Source of the DNA: Nostoc sp. CENA543
GTDB lineage: Bacteria > Cyanobacteriota > Cyanobacteriia > Cyanobacteriales > Nostocaceae
Direction: 5' to 3'
Assembly: GCF_002896875.1 (NCBI RefSeq)
Contig: NZ_CP023278.1
Span: 2,666,001 to 2,730,000, forward strand
Length of the DNA: 64,000 bases
Shown: positions 16,974 through 25,917 of the stretch, piece by piece
Position numbering within the stretch: position 1 is the stretch's first letter
How the letters are laid out: each line of letters starts with the position of its first letter
The notes under the pieces: generated by a model
What the model was told of the DNA's origin: nothing
The model's input: the letters and a program-made list of their open reading frames with translations, nothing else
Databases searched by the model: none
Translations under genes and position numbers: made by a program

Positions 16974-17008
16974 AAAAGCCCGGCTCTAGTTGATAGAGCC
17001 GGGCTTTT
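16974..17008. terminator. Bidirectional terminator between polB and tail genes
   Basis: AAAAGCCCGGCTCT and AGAGCCGGGCTTTT form a perfect 14 bp stem around a 7-base loop, with A and T runs on the two sides. It separates convergent units: polB ends at 16959 and the leftward late operon at 17023. Confidence 0.95.
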
Positions 17009-17022
17009 CCTTATGTTTAAAC

Positions 17023-17226
17023 CTAAGCTTCAGGCTCAGGTGTTACCGCCTTCTTAGGCTTGCTGGGTGTGAGCAGCTTCCGCATCTCTTTGGCTGTGTT
17101 TAACCAAGCCACCTGCTGAAAGGGATTCATGTACTGCCAAACATCAGCGTGGACTTCCTTGTCGCAGCCGCTGCGTATGCTCTCGTAGGTACTGTATAGC
17201 TCACAAGCTAGTTGTTCGTCAGTCAT
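17023..17226 (-). CDS. Small hypothetical protein closing the late operon
   Basis: 67 residues, acidic N-terminal half and Lys/Pro-rich tail (SKPKKAVTPEPEA). No motif recognised. It follows the spike gene by 24 bp and ends at the bidirectional terminator, so it is most likely the last gene of the leftward virion operon. Small proteins in this position can be baseplate or lysis accessories, but nothing in the sequence decides it. Confidence 0.65.
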   Translation of the reverse strand: MTDEQLACELYSTYESIRSGCDKEVHADVWQYMNPFQQVAWLNTAKEMRKLLTPSKPKKAVTPEPEA

Positions 17227-17250
17227 AGATGTTTCTCCTATAGAAATTAA

Positions 17251-17988
17251 TTACCAGCCCTTATTAACGATTGTGTCGCCGTCCGAGTCGATAGCACCGA
17301 CGGTTGCCAGGGACTTCCCATTTAGGGTTACGGTACTTCCGTTTATAAAGTTGATAGAGGCACCCATTAAATTTATTGTCCAAGTACCAGATATGCGGTT
17401 TGTGCCATCAAAGCCTAACTCTATAAAGTTGGTCGCCCCTGCCTGTAGTCTCAAGTAGCGCGAGGCAAACAGCACCAAGTCCTGCACCGCCTGCATATTG
17501 ATGTTTTGCTCACTATCAACGCTAAAATCGCCATCGCAGTTGTTTGTTATGTCGTTACTTACTTCCAGCGTGGACGAGCCATCAACTGTTGTAGTATCGT
17601 CACCCTTGATGCTTGCCGTGCGATCGCCGTCTATGACGCTTGCGTGGTCATCTATCGCGTCTGACTTGTCTAGCGGTGGGTTAGTGTCATTTACTATCTG
17701 GAGGTAGTAGGCGTTCGTTTCTAGCCCGTCTGCGTAGAGAATTAAGACTGTCTGCCCCACCTGGGGTAGTGGAGGATCATACTGTCTGTAAGGTACGAGG
17801 CGGCGTATCCAGTCACTTTGCACTAGCGGGTTTGAGGCTGTGACCACCTTGATGCGCCGCTGCCCCTCTGGGTCTTGATTACTGACCACAACACCCAAAG
17901 TCGGGTAAGGCACTCTCCCTTGTTGGTCTAGAGCTATCTGTGTAGCCCGCTGCGCTTGCAAAAGTAAGTCAAATAATGGGTTGCTCAT
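17251..17988 (-). CDS. Baseplate spike protein (gpV/gp5-like)
   Basis: 245 residues. The N-terminal part (about 25-105: YPTLGVVVSNQDPEGQRRIK, PQVGQTVLILYADG) matches the OB-fold of phage baseplate assembly protein V and gp5/VgrG spikes. The C-terminal part consists of short polar repeats (DGDRTASIKGDDTTTVDGSS, SVDSEQNINMQ) typical of a trimeric beta-helix needle, ending in a DSDGD stretch. In contractile tails this protein sits on the hub and pierces the envelope. It directly follows the hub gene, as expected. Confidence 0.87.
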   Translation of the reverse strand: MSNPLFDLLLQAQRATQIALDQQGRVPYPTLGVVVSNQDPEGQRRIKVVTASNPLVQSDWIRRLVPYRQYDPPLPQVGQTVLILYADGLETNAYYLQIVNDTNPPLDKSDAIDDHASVIDGDRTASIKGDDTTTVDGSSTLEVSNDITNNCDGDFSVDSEQNINMQAVQDLVLFASRYLRLQAGATNFIELGFDGTNRISGTWTINLMGASINFINGSTVTLNGKSLATVGAIDSDGDTIVNKGW

Positions 17989-18010
17989 ACCTGGAGTCTA
18001 GCCAAAGTGA

Positions 18011-20245
18011 TTAGTTAGGAATAAATTTCCGAGGGTTTAAGTCTGCACCGCTTTTACGTACTTCCCAGTGTAAATGATTGCCAAAACTTTTTCCTGTATT
18101 ACCTACAGTTCCTATCTTTTGTCCCTGACTCACTGTCTGACCATTTGTAACATTAACTTCTGTTAGGTGTGCATACCTCGTGAGCCAACCGCCGCCGTGG
18201 TCGATGTCCACCTTATTTCCATATCCCCCGCCACAGCTTCCATTACCCACCCTGCAACCAGAAACTACATCGACTACCGTACCACTAGCTGAAGCTACAA
18301 CAGGTGTACCAGCGGCTGCCCCATAATCAATTCCTTGATGCCTCGGTCGCTTGGGGTTCTCTGTTCTGTGCCTACTGGTTATTGGCCCTGTCGTGGGTCG
18401 AATAAACTTAGGTGCATCAGCGTCAAAGGGCACGCCAGGTGCTTGAGGTACGTTAGGTGTTATGCTAGGCGGTTGGTTAATGTCTGTAGAGGGGTATTTA
18501 TTTCTTAGCGGGCTGTACAGGTCTACGTCTGTAGTCAACCCTCCTTCCGTGTATGTATGGCGCACGTTCTCTACAACCCAGTACCTGTCTGCTGTTATGC
18601 TCACGCCCCTAGTCCTAAAAGGTGTGTCAGGTGTAATGAGCAAAGCTTCCTCTGTTGTAGGAAACACAGCGCTCGCCTTGATACCCTTGATGCGCTTCTC
18701 GTTCTCGCGTCGCTGGCTGTCTGCTGCTGCCGTTGTACCGTCTGTTTTTGGCTTAGGGGTTGGTAGGGCATTACCTGAGATAATAGCGGTTGTATCGCCA
18801 CCTAGAGCCGATGTAGACTCTTTCTTGGTTTGCTTGACCTTCCCTGTGGCTGGATCGATTTGATATTTAATTACACCTGTTGTACCTCGGTTACTTGGGT
18901 CTGAAGCCCGCGCCCCACCTTTAGTGTCGCTCTCCGCCTCGTGGGTTATCTCGAAGCTTATGCCCATGTTCACGCCGTACTCTAGGGTAAAAGTATTGGC
19001 ACTAATAATCTTTTCCCTTGGCTCAATAGTTAATGTTCTGCCTTTGACATGAACTCTATAACCAATGCGCCGCGCCTCAGCTAACAAGAACTCATAATCG
19101 TTCTGCCCTCGCTGAGGGAAGTATTCATAGTATGGCCCCTCCTCACTCATAGTTAGAGCCATACCATAGGCTGCACATATTTTGGTAGCGAGCTTCTTGA
19201 AGGTCATCTTTTGGTATACGGTGTTTTTCAACCGCCGTGTCATGACCCAAGTCGCAGCCTGCCCTCGAAACTCTAACAAGTCTGGGTCAAAGAGACTGTA
19301 TCTTAAGCCAGTGTGGATGAAACTAAAAGCAGCAATTGTCGTACCGTTGTAACCTAATTCAACTGTAATCTGTGCGCCGACTAAGGTTTTTGCTGAACTA
19401 CTTGCTACTTTCTTGGTAACGCTGGCAGTAGAAACAGACTGTGTAGCCGCTACCTGCGGCGTGGTGTTTGTTGCAGGTGTATTAGCTACTTCCTTCCTTT
19501 GCTCTATCTCCTGCGCTGTTTCCTTCTGTTGCTTTGTCGCCTGTACATCGCTAGCTGTAGCTGTTCCTGGCTGAATCCACTCAATCTTGACGTTGACAAT
19601 ACCAGGAGCCGCGCCGTTAGTTAATGCCTTCCATGCGCCAGGCACTAAGTCTATCTTTCTTGTTGGGTGTTCCCGAAGTGGTCTAGCAGCTCTGCCGTTT
19701 TCTACTGCAAAGGGGCCACGGTCTACAACCTTCACCAAGATTTGTTTATTGTTGGTTAGGTTGGTGACGCGCATGGTGGCATACTTGTACTTTGTATTGA
19801 CCATCGCTGCAAACAGACCATCCCACTGGATGCGATCGCCGTAAGCACCAATCTGACCGCCTTGGGTTACCTCACCGTAGCCGTAGGTCGAAGCCTGCAC
19901 ATTTTCGTATATAACCTGACCTGGCTGTGTCTCCAGACTTGGGTTGCCTACGTGGCTAGTTGGGTTTGGGTTAACTGTCGCGGTTAAGTCTGCCTGTGTC
20001 GGGTTGGGGTCGTTTAGTTCGTTTAGCCCCTCGACCTGCTCAACATGTGCCAGATATTTATCTAATAGTTCACGGTTGGGGTCTCTAACGGTAAACTTGC
20101 AGTTACTTTGTAACGTGCCCTCGCCTAGCTCTACCTCGGCTGAGACTAGCTTGCCGTCGCCTATGGTAAAGGTATCTGCCTTGAGACTACCAATAGAGCC
20201 GACCGTTATCTTTAAATATGGACTTAATAAGTTTGGACTTGTCAT
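18011..20245 (-). CDS. Baseplate hub fused to RlpA-like and M23 peptidase domains
   Basis: 744 residues from the ATG at 20245, whose first base is the last of the upstream stop (TGATG); a GTG at 20257 adds four codons. The hub fold (gpD/gp27/VgrG-like) starts the protein, is interrupted by an RlpA-type double-psi barrel (about 113-226; VKVVDRGPFA, TRKIDLVPGAW), resumes near 290-480 (LEYGVNMGISFEITHEAE), and ends in an M23 endopeptidase (last ~120 residues: RHQGIDYGAAAGTP, RYAHL, NHLHWEV) with the zinc ligands present. RlpA-like domains cleave glycan strands and M23 cuts peptide cross-links, so the tail tip may attack both parts of peptidoglycan on entry. Confidence 0.88.
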   Translation of the reverse strand: MTSPNLLSPYLKITVGSIGSLKADTFTIGDGKLVSAEVELGEGTLQSNCKFTVRDPNRELLDKYLAHVEQVEGLNELNDPNPTQADLTATVNPNPTSHVGNPSLETQPGQVIYENVQASTYGYGEVTQGGQIGAYGDRIQWDGLFAAMVNTKYKYATMRVTNLTNNKQILVKVVDRGPFAVENGRAARPLREHPTRKIDLVPGAWKALTNGAAPGIVNVKIEWIQPGTATASDVQATKQQKETAQEIEQRKEVANTPATNTTPQVAATQSVSTASVTKKVASSSAKTLVGAQITVELGYNGTTIAAFSFIHTGLRYSLFDPDLLEFRGQAATWVMTRRLKNTVYQKMTFKKLATKICAAYGMALTMSEEGPYYEYFPQRGQNDYEFLLAEARRIGYRVHVKGRTLTIEPREKIISANTFTLEYGVNMGISFEITHEAESDTKGGARASDPSNRGTTGVIKYQIDPATGKVKQTKKESTSALGGDTTAIISGNALPTPKPKTDGTTAAADSQRRENEKRIKGIKASAVFPTTEEALLITPDTPFRTRGVSITADRYWVVENVRHTYTEGGLTTDVDLYSPLRNKYPSTDINQPPSITPNVPQAPGVPFDADAPKFIRPTTGPITSRHRTENPKRPRHQGIDYGAAAGTPVVASASGTVVDVVSGCRVGNGSCGGGYGNKVDIDHGGGWLTRYAHLTEVNVTNGQTVSQGQKIGTVGNTGKSFGNHLHWEVRKSGADLNPRKFIPN

Positions 20246-20709
20246 CACAAAATCCACCCAATAATCTGCCAGGCTTCATCTACCGCGTCGTCGGTGTTTA
20301 CCTGTTCTGATAGTTTTTTACTTAAAGGTGATAAATCTAAGTCTTTTATTAACTTCTCGGTGTCAACGCCTAGAGTCTTAGCAATACTCTGTATCTCACG
20401 GCTGTTGGAAATCTCCCGCAGTCTAGCTTTTACATCCTTCTCGGCGTTGGCTAGTACCTGCGCTTTCTCCTTATCTAGGAGTTTCTTTAGCTCTTCCCGT
20501 GTAGGTATCTTTAGGTTCTTCCCTGTGGGCAGCCCATCAAAGATATCTATGCCATTTATCTGGGCGACCTCACGCCAACGGCTATACTCACCCAGATACT
20601 TGTTAGCCACCTTGACTAAGCTATCGCCCTTGGCTAGCTGTACTTCCTTGGTTATTTGCTCATCAGCCTGCTTTACAAGCTTACTACCGCGTTCTGTTGT
20701 GCTAGCCAT
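20245..20709 (-). CDS. LysM-containing baseplate/tail protein
   Basis: 154 residues. A LysM module near 25-75 (LAKGDSLVKVANKYLG, WREVAQINGIDI, GKNLKIPT) is followed by a helical tail. In contractile tails and injection systems a LysM protein commonly sits between tape measure and hub, where it joins the tube to the hub. It overlaps both neighbours by one base, so it is tightly coupled to the tube-adaptor and hub genes. Confidence 0.85.
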   Translation of the reverse strand: MASTTERGSKLVKQADEQITKEVQLAKGDSLVKVANKYLGEYSRWREVAQINGIDIFDGLPTGKNLKIPTREELKKLLDKEKAQVLANAEKDVKARLREISNSREIQSIAKTLGVDTEKLIKDLDLSPLSKKLSEQVNTDDAVDEAWQIIGWIL

Positions 20710-21467
20710 TACTTCAACGTCCGCCCCGTATTAGTGAACTTACCGTTTCGATAGGTGCCAACTACGCCGAGCGCCTTGCCCTTTGGGTCGGTCATAGTAA
20801 CTATACCTGTGTCGGATACTGTGAGTTTGTAGTTTCCAGACCGCACCAACTGACCTGTACTCGTGCTTAGAGTCTTCAGGTTACTTTGTAGAAAGACTTT
20901 AGCTTTGTTTGTAGCCTCAAGCTTCTGCCTAGCTGTTAGACTCTGCTCTGTGGCTGTGGCAGCCTCAATTCTCTGCTGTGCCGTCAAGGTGTTTCTTGCA
21001 CTGGGTACTTGCAGAAGTTTCATGTTTAGCTTGGCGCTCGCTGGCTCCCCGCCCAGCCAAGCTGTCTCAGTCCAATCTAGTGAAGTAATCACAGCTGGGC
21101 CAAACTTGTTCCCACCCCATATAAAGGTAACGGTGCTAGGCGCATACTTACCCTTAGAGGGCTCGGCACGAGTTAAACCAACTAGGGAGTCTAGTAGAGG
21201 CTTTATACTTTTACCTCGTGACCAAGACTCTAGAATCAAGTTATTCAACTCTAAAGTCTGCCCCGATGTGTACTGGTAACTTTGACTGGGTAAGCTGGTA
21301 ATCGCCGCCGCGCCTTCCTTGTAGTTAGCCCGCAGGGATACAGCTTTAGACTCAGGGTTAAAAAGGAAAGTGTAAACTGTACTGCCCAGCTCGTCGGACA
21401 AGTAGGCATAAATAGAGTCGTTTCGCTCTACAGCCGAGAGCGTGGTTAATAGTGCCTCATTGACCAT
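20709..21467 (-). CDS. Tube-adaptor protein, CIS-tube/gp53-54-like
   Basis: 252 residues. The N-terminal half (YTFLFNPESKAVSLRANYKE, LELNNLILESWSRGKS, FGPAVITSLDWTETAW) resembles the contractile injection system tube family found between tape measure and LysM protein in phages and phage-like particles. The last ~80 residues are a polar helix and a short beta segment (NYKLTVSDTGIVTMTDPKGK). It likely caps the tail tube at the baseplate. It lies directly between the tape measure and LysM genes. Confidence 0.8.
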   Translation of the reverse strand: MVNEALLTTLSAVERNDSIYAYLSDELGSTVYTFLFNPESKAVSLRANYKEGAAAITSLPSQSYQYTSGQTLELNNLILESWSRGKSIKPLLDSLVGLTRAEPSKGKYAPSTVTFIWGGNKFGPAVITSLDWTETAWLGGEPASAKLNMKLLQVPSARNTLTAQQRIEAATATEQSLTARQKLEATNKAKVFLQSNLKTLSTSTGQLVRSGNYKLTVSDTGIVTMTDPKGKALGVVGTYRNGKFTNTGRTLK

Positions 21468-21470
21468 AAT

Positions 21471-23378
21471 TTATGCCTCTACTGTAGCGACGCGACTCTG
21501 GGCGTAGTTCTCAAACTCCTGAGCTATGTATTTCACAACATCCTTCGCTATACCCTGTGCATCAGTTGCGGCTGTCTGAATAGTAAGGTTTCCTATCGTC
21601 AGCCCGCCCCTGTTAGCCAGCAAGGCACGTTGTTGAGCCTGGGTAAGTATAGCTTCAGAACTGTTGGCTATGACTGGTGTAGCTCCAGGTGGTGCCTGCC
21701 TTTGTTCTCTAAGTAGTCCAGCCAGTAAGCCAGGATTACCACCAGCGAAGTTAGGTACAACACCTGCCTGCGCTTGTAGTGGTGCCTGAGATGTACCTGG
21801 TATTTTGGCTATGAGGTTATTAAACCAAGTAATGATGGAGTCAAAGAACTTTGTCATCTCGGTAGCCACTCTACCCCAAAGTGTTAATGAGTCGTTAAAT
21901 AAGTCAGTCCACCATCTAGCTGTGTTTGAGGCTATTTCCCTCAAGCCACGCCCCGCTTCCCGACCTATATCTAACATTCCAGAATTTATAGGGTTGTACA
22001 GGTTACTCTTTAACCCAGCTATAACTAACCCGCCCCAGTCTAACTTCGCTACCGCCTCTCCTATACCTTTAAAGATGGCAAATACTATCTTACCGGTTAG
22101 GTCATTGATGGCTTTGTAGTCAACTGCGTTGATGTAGGAAATGAGTTCATTTAGTATGGCTGCTACGCCGGCACCTAAAGATTCACCTATCTCGCCCCAG
22201 TCTAGTTTTCTTAAACCGTTTGTTATATTGTTTGTGATTCTTGCTAGCTCTTTGCCTAGACCGTCTACATTGAGGAAACTAGACAGAAATTCTTCGCGCA
22301 GAAGCTTTATATTAGGCTTTTTACCAGCTTCCTTACCAGCATCAATATAGTCTAGGAACTGGTAGAGACCATCTCTAAGGTTCCTTATTCTAGTGTTAAT
22401 ACCCAGGATTACGCTACGCAGGGCTAGCATCGGGTCGATGACTTCTATACCTAGTGCGTTTAACACTTCGCCTAAGACGGTAAATAGCCCGCGATCGCCT
22501 ATGAGTGCTGCTAGACCTTCCTGTACTGCACTTAGTACACTCTGCCCGCCCTTGGTTTGCTTGTCTAGGTCACGCATGAAGCCAAACAAGCCTGTCTGCG
22601 GGTCAAACAGGTTGGATACAAACCCGGCTGTTAAGCCAGCTATAGATTGTTGTTGTGCCTTTAGGACTTCATCTGGGATGTTAGCCGCTTTCTTAAATAT
22701 TTCTAATCGCTGCTGTACTGTAAGCTTGCGGATGTCGCCGCCAAGCTTATTAACTTCACTTATAAGGATGTTTCTAAAGGTGACATTCTGCTCAAAGAAA
22801 TCTAGCCGGGATAGCTCACCTAGAGTAGACTGTCCGCCCAAAAACTTAGACACGGCTCGTGAAGCTTCTTCACTACTTACCTTAGCTTGCTGTGCTAGTA
22901 GCGTGCCGTAGGTACTAACAGTCTCTAATTCTTTTTGCAGCTTCTCTGGGTTGACTGTACCATTAAGCTCCCTAACAGCGGGGATAATGTCATCAACTAC
23001 CAGCTTACCGAACGTCACATAATCGCTAGTAGCACCAGGCAGGGCAGCCGCTACCTTGCTCATACGCTCAGAGAATTGGTCAACGAACTCTGTAGCTTGC
23101 TGGAAGTTCTGACCAGTCAACTTCATTAAGTTTCCAGCCAAGGATATATTGTCTGACTGGATGTCTACAGCCTGGGATAGCCCCTGAGACAACTTACCGA
23201 TTAAGCCTGTAACAGCCGCAACGCCAGCCTCAAGTCCTTTTATCATCAAGGTTGACTTGAGGGCGGCTTTTTCAAATGCACCGCCTAAGCCACCTTGGAT
23301 TTGATTGATGAGGCTAGATACAACAGGGCCAGCTTGGTTGTTAGCTTGTAGCGTTATTGTAACTGTGTTGGCTGCCAC
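21471..23378 (-). CDS. Tail tape measure protein
   Basis: 635 residues, the largest product between the chaperones and the baseplate. Long helices with hydrophobic patches (TLMIKGLEAGVAAVTGLIGK) and a conserved-looking C-terminus (NRGGLTIGNLTIQT). Tape measure proteins set tail length and are ejected into the host; at about 1.5 angstroms per residue this would give a tail of roughly 90-100 nm, an estimate only. No lysozyme or peptidase motif is visible in it. It overlaps the second chaperone frame by 25 bp. Confidence 0.87.
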   Translation of the reverse strand: MAANTVTITLQANNQAGPVVSSLINQIQGGLGGAFEKAALKSTLMIKGLEAGVAAVTGLIGKLSQGLSQAVDIQSDNISLAGNLMKLTGQNFQQATEFVDQFSERMSKVAAALPGATSDYVTFGKLVVDDIIPAVRELNGTVNPEKLQKELETVSTYGTLLAQQAKVSSEEASRAVSKFLGGQSTLGELSRLDFFEQNVTFRNILISEVNKLGGDIRKLTVQQRLEIFKKAANIPDEVLKAQQQSIAGLTAGFVSNLFDPQTGLFGFMRDLDKQTKGGQSVLSAVQEGLAALIGDRGLFTVLGEVLNALGIEVIDPMLALRSVILGINTRIRNLRDGLYQFLDYIDAGKEAGKKPNIKLLREEFLSSFLNVDGLGKELARITNNITNGLRKLDWGEIGESLGAGVAAILNELISYINAVDYKAINDLTGKIVFAIFKGIGEAVAKLDWGGLVIAGLKSNLYNPINSGMLDIGREAGRGLREIASNTARWWTDLFNDSLTLWGRVATEMTKFFDSIITWFNNLIAKIPGTSQAPLQAQAGVVPNFAGGNPGLLAGLLREQRQAPPGATPVIANSSEAILTQAQQRALLANRGGLTIGNLTIQTAATDAQGIAKDVVKYIAQEFENYAQSRVATVEA

Positions 23379-23617
23379 TCTACCTCCCTAGCCCACTCAG
23401 GTCTATCATCGATGTTGTGCTGTTTCTTTTTCAGGTCTTGCCACAGGAAGCAGTGATATAGAGCCTCGGACACTTCCATGTCGAGCAGGCGGTAGTATGA
23501 CTCGCTGAGGTACTCACCTGTGCTAGCCATGAATAGCTGTAGCATCTGTGTTAGAGTCATAGCTGCTAGACCCTGCACCGACACCGCCAGCTTTTCTTTG
23601 TAGATGCTCAAAGACAT
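23354..23617 (-). CDS. Tail assembly chaperone, second frame
   Basis: 87 codons, overlapping the first chaperone gene by 95 bp and the tape measure by 25 bp. The product (LLDMEVSEALYHCFLWQDLK) is typical of the T half of G/GT-type chaperones, which is normally made only by ribosomal frameshifting. Relative to the first frame it is +1 (equivalently -2). An internal ATG at 23617 could also start it independently. Confidence 0.72.
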   Translation of the reverse strand: MSLSIYKEKLAVSVQGLAAMTLTQMLQLFMASTGEYLSESYYRLLDMEVSEALYHCFLWQDLKKKQHNIDDRPEWAREVEWQPTQLQ

Positions 23618-23966
23618 CTCGAAAGCATTCCAGGGCTTTCACCACCCTTTCGCAATCTTCAAAGTCTACATCTGCTAGTTGGTCGAAGGTAGCATGGTCA
23701 GCATCGCCAAACTTGACTGTACAGAGGCTAGCTAGCTTCAACGCCACGAAGCCATTAGAGCGATACTCCGGTGACACGGTTTCCAGCCAGCTCTGCATCA
23801 GTAGCAGTTGCCTAGTCTTGGGCTTCTTCATCACGATGGGGGTACCGTCTGAGAGTTCAAAGGACACGGTGCCAAGCACGTCATCATATTGAACATCAAA
23901 GGTTTTAGGTGCAGGTTGGGCTTTCACCTCCTGCACTGGTGTTTGTTCTACGACTTTCCTAGCCAT
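23523..23966 (-). CDS. Tail assembly chaperone, first frame
   Basis: 147 residues, between tail tube and tape measure. The body (DGTPIVMKKPKTRQLLLMQS, FEDCERVVKALECF) fits tail assembly chaperones that wrap the tape measure before tube polymerisation. The C-terminal 30 residues past the overlap are low-complexity (GGVGAGSSSYDSNTD), as expected where a frameshift usually replaces the tail. It starts on the last base of the tube stop codon. Confidence 0.8.
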   Translation of the reverse strand: MARKVVEQTPVQEVKAQPAPKTFDVQYDDVLGTVSFELSDGTPIVMKKPKTRQLLLMQSWLETVSPEYRSNGFVALKLASLCTVKFGDADHATFDQLADVDFEDCERVVKALECFRDVFEHLQRKAGGVGAGSSSYDSNTDATAIHG

Positions 23967-24439
23967 TATTTGTACTCAACCTGCTCAACACGAAACTCAA
24001 TTGTGAGCATCACGGTCTGTGCGCCGTCGTTGGTGTCCACGTTTTCAGCACATGACCAACTAACAAGCTGACAACCTGTGAAGTCCCAGGCTTTGTTACC
24101 TCGGTAGATGTTAGCCTTGTTACCGTTTCCTGTCTTACGCACAGGGCGGGCACGGAAAGAGAACTTGCTACCGTCTTCCTTGGTCTTCAAGAAGTCAATA
24201 ACGGGTTGGTCTGCCTCTGGGTCGTGTGGCTTGGCAATTGTGACGTTCTGATAAGACTTAACGCCGCCTTCTACGTAACGTTTAACGTTGGATAGACCGT
24301 CATTAAACTCGGCAGAAGCTAGGTTGAACTTCACGCCAGAGAATGTGCTGAAGTAAGCTGGGGCTGACCCGACGCTTAGACCTTCAATAGTTAACAGGTA
24401 GTCACTATTTGCAATTGGTGCAATGTCCGCGAGTCTCAT
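23966..24439 (-). CDS. Tail tube protein (gp19-like)
   Basis: 157 residues with the signature of T4 gp19-type tube proteins: a beta-rich body (YLLTIEGLSVGSAPAYFSTF), VKRYVEGGVKSYQNVTIAKP and a C-terminal LVSWSCAENVDTNDGAQ strand pair. It forms the inner tube inside the sheath. It directly follows the sheath gene, the standard order in contractile tails. Confidence 0.92.
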   Translation of the reverse strand: MRLADIAPIANSDYLLTIEGLSVGSAPAYFSTFSGVKFNLASAEFNDGLSNVKRYVEGGVKSYQNVTIAKPHDPEADQPVIDFLKTKEDGSKFSFRARPVRKTGNGNKANIYRGNKAWDFTGCQLVSWSCAENVDTNDGAQTVMLTIEFRVEQVEYK

Positions 24440-24440
24440 A

Positions 24441-25913
24441 TTATGCCCCCAGTGTAGTTACTTCAGTTTGCTGTTGGTTCAGAGGCAGAGTACCTATGGA
24501 AACCTTGATTGTGTTCAAAAGTAGCTTCTCTAGCGCAGGGCTGGTGACTACATAAACATCCATGATTATCTGCCCCAGGCTTAGTGTTGCAGGCAGGTTG
24601 TTCGTGAAGTCGCATACAACCTCAAAAGCCTCTACCTGTGTGCCACCAAACAAGGCTCTACCGCGCCACAGTCTCTCTAGGGCAGCGTTAGCTGTCTGGC
24701 TCATAGCGTTTAGCAGGATGCCGTAGCCATCGATAGCTGTGAAGAGGAAGTTATCAAACCCTTGGCGCAGCGTGCCGTTGATGACGTTCATGATTACGCG
24801 CTGGCTGAGCTGTTTATACAGATCATCGCTGGCACGGGTACGCATACCCCAGATTACGATGCCTTTGTTTCTTAAGTTTCTAATGGCGTTGATGCCTGAA
24901 GGGTTTAAGGTGTCTTGGATTTGTGATGTGACTTTGGTAGCTACATCCTTCACACCTAAGATGGGGTACTGTGCGCCGGCAGGTGGTTCTTGGAAACCTT
25001 GCTCTGCATATCTTAAGGTGGCTACACCAGCAACAGCCGCGCTGGGCGGGATGGTCTGGTTTTCCAAGTCAATGACATATGGGTAGTAGAAAGCTAAGTG
25101 ACCCTGTGGGGAGGCATATAGTTCACCCTCAGCTTTAGCTGCTGCAGGAGTTAAACCAGTTCCAGCATCCACTAGTGCAACCCAGTCAAACAGTGGGTCA
25201 CTAGCCAGGGCTTGCATAGCATTACCCACAGCCAGGCGGTCGTTCTGTACGGTTAGAAGCTGGAACGCTTCAGGTGCGATGATAAAGCCTTGTGGCCAGC
25301 CGTCATCAGCATCAAAGGCGTTTTCAATGGCGTAGACGTAATCAGCCGAGGTTGGGTTGGTGGGAGTAGCCGCAGCTTGTGTGAGGTTAGCGGTGGTCGC
25401 TACAAGGGTAAATGTCACGCCAGGCACTCTGGAGCGTACATATATCTTAGATGTAGAAGAACCTACAGTAGCTTGTACGGCTGCACTAACAGTAGAGTTA
25501 GCATTGATAGCTGCTAGTAAACCAGCCGCAACGTTATCTAGTGTTGGTGTAGGCGACGCAGGTGCTGAGTAGGTTACTGCTGTGCCGTTAATCGTTACAG
25601 TATAAGCACCAGCCGCAGCAGAGCTAATAGTAATCTCGTTGCGCTGAGCTATCTGGGTGCGAACAAAGTACAGGATGCCCCTGCGGTTGTTGCGGAAGTA
25701 TAGCTTAACCTCATCTGTGCTGGGGCTAGCACCGAAGACGTTGGTGAAGTCTGCTAGGCTTGTGACTTGGGTAGGGGTGCCAAAGCTACCAGTAGCCGAG
25801 CTACCAATCATGTAGGTGTGGCTGTGGCTGGCAATCTCTAGAGACCTATATCCACTTGTACTCTCTACGACCCTAACGCCTGGAGACAGAAAGCTTGAGA
25901 ACGCGTTAACCAT
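24441..25913 (-). CDS. Contractile tail sheath protein
   Basis: 490 residues. The N-terminus SPGVRVVESTSG, a variable beta-rich insertion (about 95-190), the conserved middle (GIVIWGMRTRASDD) and C-terminus (GFDNFLFTAIDGYG, MDVYVVTSPALEKLL) match phage tail sheath proteins. Its presence classifies the phage as myovirus-like. The insertion rich in Ala/Thr is probably a surface domain outside the contractile core. Confidence 0.95.
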   Translation of the reverse strand: MVNAFSSFLSPGVRVVESTSGYRSLEIASHSHTYMIGSSATGSFGTPTQVTSLADFTNVFGASPSTDEVKLYFRNNRRGILYFVRTQIAQRNEITISSAAAGAYTVTINGTAVTYSAPASPTPTLDNVAAGLLAAINANSTVSAAVQATVGSSTSKIYVRSRVPGVTFTLVATTANLTQAAATPTNPTSADYVYAIENAFDADDGWPQGFIIAPEAFQLLTVQNDRLAVGNAMQALASDPLFDWVALVDAGTGLTPAAAKAEGELYASPQGHLAFYYPYVIDLENQTIPPSAAVAGVATLRYAEQGFQEPPAGAQYPILGVKDVATKVTSQIQDTLNPSGINAIRNLRNKGIVIWGMRTRASDDLYKQLSQRVIMNVINGTLRQGFDNFLFTAIDGYGILLNAMSQTANAALERLWRGRALFGGTQVEAFEVVCDFTNNLPATLSLGQIIMDVYVVTSPALEKLLLNTIKVSIGTLPLNQQQTEVTTLGA

Positions 25914-25917
25914 ATAT

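Noticed and set aside
18462-18863. 133-codon plus-strand frame within the hub gene
   Set aside because: Antisense shadow of the hub coding sequence, with no support of its own.
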